In this document: positions 1 to 5,761 of the stretch, in pieces
Layout of the letters: each line of letters begins with the position of its first letter
How positions within the stretch are numbered: position 1 is the stretch's first letter
Assembly (NCBI GenBank): GCA_039934475.1
Contig: JBDTMC010000252.1
Span: 1 to 11,200, forward strand
DNA from: JBDTMC01 sp039934475
GTDB lineage: Bacteria > Acidobacteriota > Terriglobia > Bryobacterales > Bryobacteraceae
DNA length: 11,200 nucleotides
Direction of reading: 5' to 3'
Translations under genes and position numbers: made by a program
The notes under the pieces: generated by a model
Databases searched by the model: none
Told to the model about the DNA's origin: nothing
Seen by the model: only the letters and a program-made list of their open reading frames with translations

Positions 1-1
1 G

Positions 2-844
2 AGCGATCTTCCGAACGGCTCTAAGTGGGTGTTTGACCACAATTTCTTCATCCTTTTGAACCTGGCGGTAGGCGGAAACTGGCCTGGAAATCCGGACGCC
101 ACGAGTACATTCCCTCAGATCATGCAGGTGGATTACGTGCGCGCCTACAAGGCTGCCGGCAAGCCCACTGTGGCCGCCGCGGTCAACGGCGCCAGTTTCC
201 AGAACGGCATCACACCGGGTTCGTGGTTCACCCTCACGGGCGACAGCCTTGCCACCAATACGCGCATCTGGCGCCCCGACGAGATTGTCAATGGCGCTTT
301 GCCCACGGCGCTAGACGGCACGGAGGTGCAGGTGAACGGCAAGCCGGCGTATGTGTACTACATCAGTGCCGGGCAGATTAACGCGCAGGCCCCGGATTTG
401 CCCGCGGGCGCGGCCACTGTTGCCGTGATCCGCGATGGTCAGGTGAGCGACAGTTTTTCCACCACCGTGCAGACGTACGCCCCTGCCTTCTTCTTGTGGA
501 CCGGGAATCACCCCGTTGCAACGACGGGTGATTTCCAGCCGGTAACCACAGCGAAGCCGGTGGATGTTGTGATCCTCTGGGGCACCGGATTGGGACCTGC
601 CATTCCGCCTGTCGCGTCCGGTACCGTCTCTCCACCTGGTGCGGCACTTGCCGATACGCCGACCGTTCTCCTCGGTTCCCTCACCGCCGAGTATCTGGGC
701 GGGGCACTTGCTCCAGGCTCAGCCGGTCTCTACCAGATCCAGATTCGGATACCCTCTGCCGCCCCGGACGGCGAAATCCCCCTTCATGTCTCCATCGGCG
801 GCGTTACCTCGCCGGACGGCGTGTTTCTCACCATCTCCCACTAG
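2..844 (+). CDS. Secreted GH16-type glycoside hydrolase, 3' part, with C-terminal TIGR03437 domain
   Basis: The reading frame is open from the left edge and ends at TAG 842-844, so the 5' part, including the catalytic GH16 core and the signal peptide, lies outside the window. The first ~50 codons carry the typical end of a GH16 beta-glucanase (laminarinase-like): FFILLNLAVGGNWPG, then PQIMQVDYVRAY, which forms the last strand of the jelly roll. From about base 165 to the stop it matches TIGR03437, the domain common in Solibacter-type acidobacterial exported proteins: VNGASF near the start, LPTALDGTEVQVNG, YYISAGQINAQAP, LWGTGLGP and GSAGLYQIQIRIP. The family's role would be extracellular or cell-surface hydrolysis of beta-1,3/1,4-glucans; the domain's own role is unknown. 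A GTG at 29 could be read as a start, but homology continues upstream of it, so it is internal. Its stop codon abuts the convergent gene. Family assignment is firm; substrate is not determinable here. Confidence 0.85.
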   Translation, partial: SDLPNGSKWVFDHNFFILLNLAVGGNWPGNPDATSTFPQIMQVDYVRAYKAAGKPTVAAAVNGASFQNGITPGSWFTLTGDSLATNTRIWRPDEIVNGALPTALDGTEVQVNGKPAYVYYISAGQINAQAPDLPAGAATVAVIRDGQVSDSFSTTVQTYAPAFFLWTGNHPVATTGDFQPVTTAKPVDVVILWGTGLGPAIPPVASGTVSPPGAALADTPTVLLGSLTAEYLGGALAPGSAGLYQIQIRIPSAAPDGEIPLHVSIGGVTSPDGVFLTISH

Positions 845-2668
845 CTATTCCGACAGTGTGAAATTGACGTCAACCACTGTCACCACCTCCGCAGGGTTTC
901 CGTTGAGCAGAGTCGTACTGTAAGTCCACTCTTTCACGGAGTCGATGGCGGAAGGGACCAGCAGCGGATGGCCGGAGACAAGTTCGAGATGCGAGACACG
1001 GCCCGTCTTGTCGATAAGAACATTTAGCCGGACCACGCCCTGAATTCGCGCCTGCTTGGCCAGCGCAGGATACACCGGTACTTCATAATGGGTTCGTTTT
1101 GTTGCCTGCAAATCCCCACCCACTCGAAGTCGCGCCACGCCCGGTGTGTTCGGATACGCAGCCAACGAAATACCTTCGGGGGCGCGGAATGACGGCGGCG
1201 GGCTGGCGCCCAGCGAAGGCGAAGCAGTGTAAAGCTTCATCTCCGGATCCACGCGCCATAGTACGGTGAAGTGTTTGTCTACCGACCCTAGATCCCGTTC
1301 CACCTCCTGGCGTACCTCTGTTGACGCAGGTTGACCTTGAAATCGCAATAGCCTGTCGCGGACGACCGACATCAGTGGCTCCGGAACGTTACTCAGGTCG
1401 AACCCAATCGTGGCGTTGGTGGCTGGTGGCAAACTGGCCTGGAGGAAACCGGACGGGGTGTATTCGATACTCACGCGCGCCTTGGAGGAGCCGGCGACAA
1501 AGTGCCAATCCAGCACGGATCGCAGGGCGGCCGTGCCCACATCGGCCGGGCCGCTAACTACTTGTCCATCCTCGACCGAGCCGTCCTGCGCCAGGTTCAA
1601 TTCCAAGGTAACCGTCTCCCTTTGCGTCAGCCGCCTCGCGGCCAAAGGGTATTCCAGCCTGCTGCGATGTAACAGTGCGGATTGAGTCTCCATTCGAACA
1701 TTGGGGGCATCTTCTTTCACTTGCGGGCTCCCGGCGAGCGGGAAAGTTAGAACGGCGATCCAGGCAGTGGCGGTCAGCGCCACCGCGAGTACGGAACACT
1801 GCGATGCCAAACGGGCTGGAGACATGGGTCCATCCTTCCATGTCATCAACGATTCGATTCTTTGAACTAAGTGGCTGCGTGTGAGAAACGGCTGCGCGGA
1901 CGCAAAACGTAAATCGGCGGTGCCTTCGGAAAGCGCCAGCAAAGCATCGATATACCGCTCGCGGGCCGCGGTCACCGCGACCACGGATTCATCAACCGTC
2001 CGCTCTCGCGACAAGCGAATCTGGGCGTTCAGCCACCAAACAGCCGGGTGAAACCAAAGCAATGCCGAGATGCACTCCTCCATCAAGCCAAACGCCCAAT
2101 CGTGACGCCGCACGTGGATAAGTTCGTGGCAAACCACGCCCAGTTGCGACGAAACTGGTAAATCGAGGAAACGTGCCGGGAACAGCACCAGTGGTCGGCG
2201 CCATCCGAAGGTCACCGGACCCGGCAGTTCGCTGCACAGTCGCACCTCCGCACAGGTGCGCGTCATCTGCTGCGCGGTGATAACGGTTTCCGGGAGGGGT
2301 TCCAGTGGACGCGATTGGGTACGGTAGCGGCGCAAGCCCCACAACCCGATTCCCAGCCACAACAGACGCAACGCAACGCCTGCCGCCAACACAGGCAACA
2401 CGGCATCGTTGGCATGAAACGTCGGGAACACGGGAAACCCTCTGAACTCCGCGGTAGGCCGCCCCACTCGAACGTTACTCGTGACGATAACTAAACGATG
2501 CGACCACGGCTGCAATACAGGAAGTAGCAGGCAAGCCAGCAGCAGCAATTGGTGGTACCGCAACAGCGTAGGGGCGTCCCGTAACCGCAACAGCCTCGGC
2601 AAGACACTGCCCGCGGCAGCCAAAATCGCCACCTGAGCAGCGTAAGCCAGTACCGTCGCCCACGTCAC
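845..2668 (-). CDS. BlaR1-like M56 membrane metallopeptidase with C-terminal TonB-like domains
   Basis: This 607-residue protein is a membrane zinc peptidase of the BlaR1/MecR1 type (peptidase M56), whose usual role is to sense a signal and trigger inactivation of the partner BlaI repressor. Hydrophobic segments lie at about 5-25, 39-53, 90-112 and 291-312. The zinc-peptidase motif HELIHVRRHD is at 181-190, followed by HPAVWW at 207-212 and RERTVDE at 221-227, all as expected for M56. The extracytoplasmic C-terminal part lacks a penicillin-binding sensor domain (no SxxK/KTG arrangement recognised). Instead there is a degenerate TonB_C-like unit at about 325-405, a middle region at 420-475 and a clear TonB_C domain at about 505-605 (PVYPALAKQARIQGVVRLNV, then SGHPLL and EWTYSTTLLNG). 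It starts with GTG at 2668, inside the stop of the upstream repressor gene (GTGA overlap), so the two are translationally coupled. The signal sensed is unknown; beta-lactams are not implied. Confidence 0.9.
   Translation of the reverse strand: MTWATVLAYAAQVAILAAAGSVLPRLLRLRDAPTLLRYHQLLLLACLLLPVLQPWSHRLVIVTSNVRVGRPTAEFRGFPVFPTFHANDAVLPVLAAGVALRLLWLGIGLWGLRRYRTQSRPLEPLPETVITAQQMTRTCAEVRLCSELPGPVTFGWRRPLVLFPARFLDLPVSSQLGVVCHELIHVRRHDWAFGLMEECISALLWFHPAVWWLNAQIRLSRERTVDESVVAVTAARERYIDALLALSEGTADLRFASAQPFLTRSHLVQRIESLMTWKDGPMSPARLASQCSVLAVALTATAWIAVLTFPLAGSPQVKEDAPNVRMETQSALLHRSRLEYPLAARRLTQRETVTLELNLAQDGSVEDGQVVSGPADVGTAALRSVLDWHFVAGSSKARVSIEYTPSGFLQASLPPATNATIGFDLSNVPEPLMSVVRDRLLRFQGQPASTEVRQEVERDLGSVDKHFTVLWRVDPEMKLYTASPSLGASPPPSFRAPEGISLAAYPNTPGVARLRVGGDLQATKRTHYEVPVYPALAKQARIQGVVRLNVLIDKTGRVSHLELVSGHPLLVPSAIDSVKEWTYSTTLLNGNPAEVVTVVDVNFTLSE
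852..881. terminator. Inverted repeat at a convergent gene end, possible bidirectional terminator
   Basis: GACAGTG (852-858) pairs perfectly with CACTGTC (875-881), and the loop contains a perfect 10-bp palindrome, TTGACGTCAA (864-873). The structure begins 8 bp after the GH16 stop codon and lies inside the last codons of the convergent peptidase gene. No T-run follows on either strand, so intrinsic termination is doubtful; the site is the only candidate because the two genes have no intergenic space. Confidence 0.3.
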
Positions 2669-3042
2669 GGCTTCTTCTCCTGAAGCAGTTTGGCGATCTC
2701 ATCAAGGTCTTTCCGAGACAAATCCTGCTCTTCCACCAAATGCATCAAGAGGGGTTTGGCGGAGCCGTCGAAGACGCGATTAACGAAGTCCTGCACCATC
2801 GCCCCCACCACGCGGCCGCGCGGTTGAGAGGGACGGTAGACATAAGCCTTCTCGGTTTGGGTTCGCTTCAGATGCCCCTTCTCCTCGAGGATGCCCATCA
2901 TGGTCATCACCGTGGTGTAGGCGATCTTGCGGTGCTCCAGAAGCTCTTCGTAAACGTCACGCACCGTGGATTCGGTATGCCGCCAGACGATCTTCATGAT
3001 CTCCAGTTCCTGGTCCGTCAGCACCGGCTTCTTCTTTCTCAT
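2665..3042 (-). CDS. BlaI/MecI/CopY-family transcriptional repressor
   Basis: The 125-residue product fits the Penicillinase repressor family (PF03965) along its full usual length. The N-terminal winged helix runs from about 8 to 75: LTDQELEIMKIVW, then STVRDVYEEL, the recognition-helix region KIAYTTVMTMMGILEEKGHL, and the wing RTQTEKAYVYRP. The C-terminal half (about 80-120) is the dimerisation helix region, where family members are cut by the partner peptidase. It is followed by its M56 partner with a 4-bp overlap. ATG at 3042 is the only sensible start. There is no Shine-Dalgarno sequence upstream, but a TTGACA -35 element and a perfect inverted repeat end exactly at the start codon, which suggests autoregulation and a leaderless message. 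By family knowledge it is a dimeric repressor of its own operon; its other targets are not visible. Confidence 0.93.
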   Translation of the reverse strand: MRKKKPVLTDQELEIMKIVWRHTESTVRDVYEELLEHRKIAYTTVMTMMGILEEKGHLKRTQTEKAYVYRPSQPRGRVVGAMVQDFVNRVFDGSAKPLLMHLVEEQDLSRKDLDEIAKLLQEKKP

Positions 3043-3057
3043 ACTAAGAAATTAGTA
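3042..3057 (-). promoter_or_regulatory. Candidate operator for the BlaI-like repressor
   Basis: A perfect inverted repeat, TACTAA-GAAA-TTAGTA (6-bp arms, 4-bp spacer), covers the -10 region and the first base of the repressor's start codon. BlaI/MecI/CopY proteins bind short dyads with TAC/GTA ends next to their own genes; this one has TAC and GTA at its outer ends. Position and symmetry make it the best candidate for the autoregulatory site. Binding by this particular protein is an inference. Confidence 0.6.
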
Positions 3058-3077
3058 CGAGATCGTTAGCGTGTCAA
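3049..3077 (-). promoter_or_regulatory. Promoter of the repressor/peptidase operon
   Basis: On the minus strand a consensus -35 hexamer TTGACA (3077-3072) is followed, after 17 bases, by a weaker -10 TAATTT (3054-3049); an alternative reading uses ACTAAT two bases upstream (15-base spacer). Transcription would start at or within a few bases of the ATG at 3042, so the transcript would be nearly leaderless, consistent with the absence of a ribosome binding site. It sits in the 38-bp gap after fdhD and inside the candidate operator. Confidence 0.5.
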
Positions 3078-3080
3078 GAA

Positions 3081-3911
3081 CTAAATTTTGGAATCGTCCA
3101 GAATTCGGTATGCCCCGCTGTAGACGTTGAACCCGCCCTCCCGTACGAACCCCGCCAGCGTCATGCCGGAATCGTAGGCGAGTTCCACGGCGAGGCTCGA
3201 TGGCGCGCCCACCGCGGCCAGAACGGGAACCCCCGCCGTCGCCGCCTTTTGCACCAGTTCGAAACTGGCGCGCCCGCTCACCATGACGATGCAGTTTCCT
3301 AGTGGCAGTTGATCCTCCAGGAACCGCGCCCCGATCAGCTTGTCCAGCGCATTGTGACGGCCCACATCCTCGCGCACGTCGAGCAATTCGCCATTGGGGT
3401 TAAACAGGGCTGCGGCGTGGAGACCACCGGTCGCCTCAAACGCCGGTTGCGAGGAGCGCAACAACGCAGGTAGCTTGGCAATCACCTCGGCGCGGACGCG
3501 GAAACCCTCGCCGACGGTAGCGCCGCATTGGGCACGAACCGCGTCGATGGACGTTTTACCGCAAACACCGCAGCTCGAGGACGTGTACACATGCCGCTCG
3601 ATGCTGGGCCAATCGACGATCACGTCGGGCTGCAATTCCACGCGAACGGAATTCCGACCGGCCAGCACCGCCGCCACTTGGGAAGGCGCACGAAGTATCC
3701 CTTCGGTGAACAGGAAGCCAGCGGCCAGTTCGCGATCCTCTCCGGGGGTGCGCATGGTAATCGACACGGTACGCGACTGCCTTGCGCCGTCTGAAAACCC
3801 AATCTGGATGTCGAGCGGTTCCTCCACGGCGACGTAGTCCGGCTGCTGCCGGGAGCCTCCGGCGGCGTTCACCCGGTACACGGAAATCTCGCGCGCTCCA
3901 GTGCCGGCCAT
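3081..3911 (-). CDS. fdhD: FdhD, sulfur carrier protein for formate dehydrogenase maturation
   Basis: The 276-residue product matches FdhD over its whole usual length (about 270-280 residues). FdhD takes sulfur from a cysteine desulfurase and passes it to the bis-guanylyl molybdenum cofactor of formate dehydrogenases in the cytoplasm, which is needed for their activity. Visible signatures are the CxxC loop SSCGVCGK with Cys114 and Cys117, ATGGLHAAALF at 160-170, VREDVGRHNALDKLIG at 179-194 and the nucleotide-binding-like stretch VMVSGRASFELV near 209-220. No formate dehydrogenase gene is in the window, so its client is elsewhere. It is divergent from the formaldehyde dehydrogenase gene across 80 bp, and 38 bp precede the next minus-strand gene, which has its own promoter. 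The ATG at 3911 gives the expected N-terminus; no convincing ribosome binding site precedes it. Confidence 0.94.
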   Translation of the reverse strand: MAGTGAREISVYRVNAAGGSRQQPDYVAVEEPLDIQIGFSDGARQSRTVSITMRTPGEDRELAAGFLFTEGILRAPSQVAAVLAGRNSVRVELQPDVIVDWPSIERHVYTSSSCGVCGKTSIDAVRAQCGATVGEGFRVRAEVIAKLPALLRSSQPAFEATGGLHAAALFNPNGELLDVREDVGRHNALDKLIGARFLEDQLPLGNCIVMVSGRASFELVQKAATAGVPVLAAVGAPSSLAVELAYDSGMTLAGFVREGGFNVYSGAYRILDDSKI

Positions 3912-3922
3912 GCAAGCAAGCT

Positions 3923-3956
3923 ATCACAAGATTGACGTGCTACCGCGATTTGTGAT
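3923..3956. promoter_or_regulatory. Inverted repeat in the fdhD / formaldehyde dehydrogenase divergent region
   Basis: ATCACAA (3923-3929) and TTGTGAT (3950-3956) are perfect inverted copies separated by 20 bases. They flank the candidate -35 of the plus-strand gene and lie where a shared regulator of the divergent pair would bind. The half-sites resemble CRP/FNR half-sites but in everted order, so no family can be assigned. The rest of this 80-bp gap holds only the promoter and ribosome binding site listed separately. Confidence 0.35.
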
Positions 3957-3961
3957 TTGAT
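3932..3961 (+). promoter_or_regulatory. Candidate promoter of the formaldehyde dehydrogenase gene
   Basis: TTGACG (3932-3937) resembles a -35 element and TTTGAT (3956-3961) a -10 element, with an 18-base spacer. A start of transcription near 3968 would leave a short leader containing the strong ribosome binding site. The -10 match is only 4 of 6. Confidence 0.35.
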
Positions 3962-3976
3962 GGCACCCACTGACCC

Positions 3977-3985
3977 AAGAGGAGG
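3977..3985 (+). promoter_or_regulatory. Strong ribosome binding site of the formaldehyde dehydrogenase gene
   Basis: AAGAGGAGG ends 6 bases before the ATG at 3992. It is the clearest Shine-Dalgarno sequence in the window and fixes the start; most other genes here have weak or no such site. Confidence 0.85.
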
Positions 3986-3991
3986 CTAAGT

Positions 3992-5182
3992 ATGCCAACG
4001 AACCGCGGAGTAGCCTACATGGCACCCGGCAAAGTCGAGATTCAATCGATCGACTTTCCTAAACTGGCGATCGGCTCGCGCAAATGCGAGCACGGCGTCA
4101 TTCTGAAAATCATCACTACCAACATTTGCGGTAGCGATCAGCACATGGTGCGCGGCCGCACCACTGCTCCCCAGGGACTGATCCTTGGACACGAGATTAC
4201 CGGACAGGTCATCGAAGCCGGTAAAGACGTTGAATTCATTAAGGTTGGGGACATCGTTTCCGTTCCGTTCAACATTGCCTGCGGCCGCTGCCGCAACTGC
4301 AAAGAGGGCAAAACCGGCATCTGCCTGACTGTGAATCCGGCGCGTCCCGGCGCGGCCTATGGCTACGTCGATATGGGCGGCTGGGTGGGCGGCCAGGCGG
4401 AATACGTGATGTGCCCGTACGCCGATTTCAACTTGCTGAAGTTCCCGGATTCCGCCCAGGCTATGGCGAAGATCCGCGATCTGACGCTCCTCTCCGACAT
4501 CTTCCCCACCGGCTATCATGGCGCCGTCACTGCTGGCGTCGGTCCGGGCTCCATCGTCTACGTGGCTGGCGCGGGCCCGGTTGGCTTGGCCAGCGCGGCT
4601 TCCTGCCAGCTGCTCGGAGCAGCGATGGTCATCGTGGGCGACATGATTCCGGAGCGTCTGGAACAGGCCCGCAGCTTCGGCTGCGCTACCATCGACCTGC
4701 GTCAGGATGCGTCGCTTGGCGACCTCATCGCGCAGCTCGTCGGTGTACCGGAAGTGGATTGCGCCGTGGATTGCGTCGGCTTTGAAGCACGCGGCCATGG
4801 CAAGGACACCGTTGTGGAGAAGCCCGCCACTGTGTTGAACGCCCTCATGACCGTGACTCGCGCCGGCGGCGGCATCGGCATTCCGGGCCTCTATGTGACC
4901 GACGATCCGGGCGGCGTGGACGCCAACGCCAAGTCCGGCACTCTCGGCCTGCGCCTTGGCTTGGGCTGGGCCAAGTCCCACACCTTCGCCACCGGCCAGT
5001 GCCCGGTGATGAAGTATCACCGGCAGTTGATGCAGGCGATCCTCTACGACAAGATTCAGATCGCCAAGGCTGTCAATGTGACGATGATCGGCCTCGACGA
5101 TGCGCCTGGTGGGTACAAAGACTTCGACCACGGCGCCGCGCGCAAGTTCGTCATCGATCCTCACTCCATGGTTGCCGCCTAA
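3992..5182 (+). CDS. fdhA: Glutathione-independent formaldehyde dehydrogenase (zinc-dependent)
   Basis: The 396-residue product is a zinc-containing medium-chain dehydrogenase of the Pseudomonas putida type, oxidising formaldehyde to formate with tightly bound NAD(+), in the cytoplasm and without glutathione. Length equals the family norm (about 398). Catalytic zinc ligands are visible as Cys46 (NICGSDQH), His67 (ILGHEITG) and Asp169 (TLLSDIFPTGYHG). The structural zinc set Cys97, Cys100, Cys103 and Cys111 lies in ACGRCRNCKEGKTGIC. The Rossmann motif GAGPVG is at 193-198 with the acidic GD (VGDMIPER) after the next strand. The long insert that covers the NAD in this subfamily, including GGGIGIPGLY and the region to KSHTF, is present. 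A strong ribosome binding site precedes it; a strong hairpin follows. Divergent fdhD suggests that the formate made is used by a molybdenum formate dehydrogenase. Related aldehyde dismutases share this fold, so substrate range is open. Confidence 0.93.
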   Translation: MPTNRGVAYMAPGKVEIQSIDFPKLAIGSRKCEHGVILKIITTNICGSDQHMVRGRTTAPQGLILGHEITGQVIEAGKDVEFIKVGDIVSVPFNIACGRCRNCKEGKTGICLTVNPARPGAAYGYVDMGGWVGGQAEYVMCPYADFNLLKFPDSAQAMAKIRDLTLLSDIFPTGYHGAVTAGVGPGSIVYVAGAGPVGLASAASCQLLGAAMVIVGDMIPERLEQARSFGCATIDLRQDASLGDLIAQLVGVPEVDCAVDCVGFEARGHGKDTVVEKPATVLNALMTVTRAGGGIGIPGLYVTDDPGGVDANAKSGTLGLRLGLGWAKSHTFATGQCPVMKYHRQLMQAILYDKIQIAKAVNVTMIGLDDAPGGYKDFDHGAARKFVIDPHSMVAA

Positions 5183-5189
5183 CTGGGTT

Positions 5190-5225
5190 CCGAGGGCAGG
5201 CTGCGATACCGGGCCTGCCCTCGGG
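5190..5225 (+). terminator. Strong hairpin after the formaldehyde dehydrogenase gene
   Basis: CCGAGGGCAGGC (5190-5201) and GCCTGCCCTCGG (5213-5224) form a perfect 12-bp GC-rich stem with an 11-base loop, 7 bp after the stop codon. A proper T-run is missing (GTTACCATAGTTT follows), so it may work with Rho or simply protect the 3' end. The position between two same-strand genes supports a transcription boundary. Confidence 0.65.
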
Positions 5226-5240
5226 TTACCATAGTTTCCT

Positions 5241-5759
5241 ATGATCCGTGTCCCCGATCCTGCCGAGTACGCTCCCTTCTACAAGACCTACATCTCCCTG
5301 GTGCCCGCGGGCAACTTGCTCACTATATTGGACGACCAGTGCGAGAAGACCCGTTTCCTACTGGCAAACGTTGACGAAGGTGACGCCGATAACCGCTACG
5401 GTCCGGACAAGTGGTCAGTGAAAGAAGTGGTGGGCCACATCATCGATACCGAACGCATTATGGCCTATCGCGCCCTGCGCGTCTCCCGCAACGACACGAC
5501 GCCGCTGCCGGGGTTTGAGCAAGACGATTTTGTCCGCAGTGGGCCTTACGCAAATTGCGAGCTGACCAGCCTGCTGGAAGAATTCCACTGCGTCCGGCGG
5601 TCCACCATTCTCATGTTCAGCCACATGCTCCCTGAGGCCTTCGACCGAGGTGGCACTGTGGACAACAAACGGATCACAGTGCGTGCGCTGGCTCACATTA
5701 TCGCCGGCCACGAAATTCATCACCGCCAGATTCTTCGGGAACGATATCTGGGACGATAG
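5241..5759 (+). CDS. DinB-fold protein (DinB_2 type)
   Basis: The 172-residue product belongs to the DinB/YfiT-like four-helix metal-binding superfamily, DinB_2 subtype, which includes thiol-dependent transferases and many proteins of unknown role. The probable metal ligands sit as expected: His66 in WSVKEVVGHIIDTE, and His157 and His161 in AHIIAGHEIHHRQIL. Length is typical. No thiol substrate or DNA-damage link can be read from the sequence, so function stays unknown. The ATG at 5241 has no Shine-Dalgarno sequence; TACCAT at 5227-5232 could be a -10 element giving a leaderless transcript, though no -35 is seen. The next gene starts 2 bases after its stop codon, so it appears to lead a three-gene cluster. 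Confidence 0.88.
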   Translation: MIRVPDPAEYAPFYKTYISLVPAGNLLTILDDQCEKTRFLLANVDEGDADNRYGPDKWSVKEVVGHIIDTERIMAYRALRVSRNDTTPLPGFEQDDFVRSGPYANCELTSLLEEFHCVRRSTILMFSHMLPEAFDRGGTVDNKRITVRALAHIIAGHEIHHRQILRERYLGR

Positions 5760-5761
5760 CC

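Noticed and set aside
845..3042. A beta-lactam resistance operon
   Set aside because: Although the pair is of BlaI/BlaR1 type, there is no beta-lactamase gene nearby and no penicillin-binding sensor domain in the peptidase.
3923..3956. A CRP/FNR binding site in the fdhD divergent region
   Set aside because: The half-sites are in everted order (TCACA then TGTGA) and 20 bases apart, unlike the TGTGA-N6-TCACA arrangement of that family.
3986..5164. A 392-codon open frame on the minus strand opposite the formaldehyde dehydrogenase gene
   Set aside because: The plus strand carries a full-length enzyme with all zinc ligands and a strong ribosome site. The antisense product is rich in His, Ala and Gly, with no recognisable domain, as expected of a frame mirrored from GC-biased codons.
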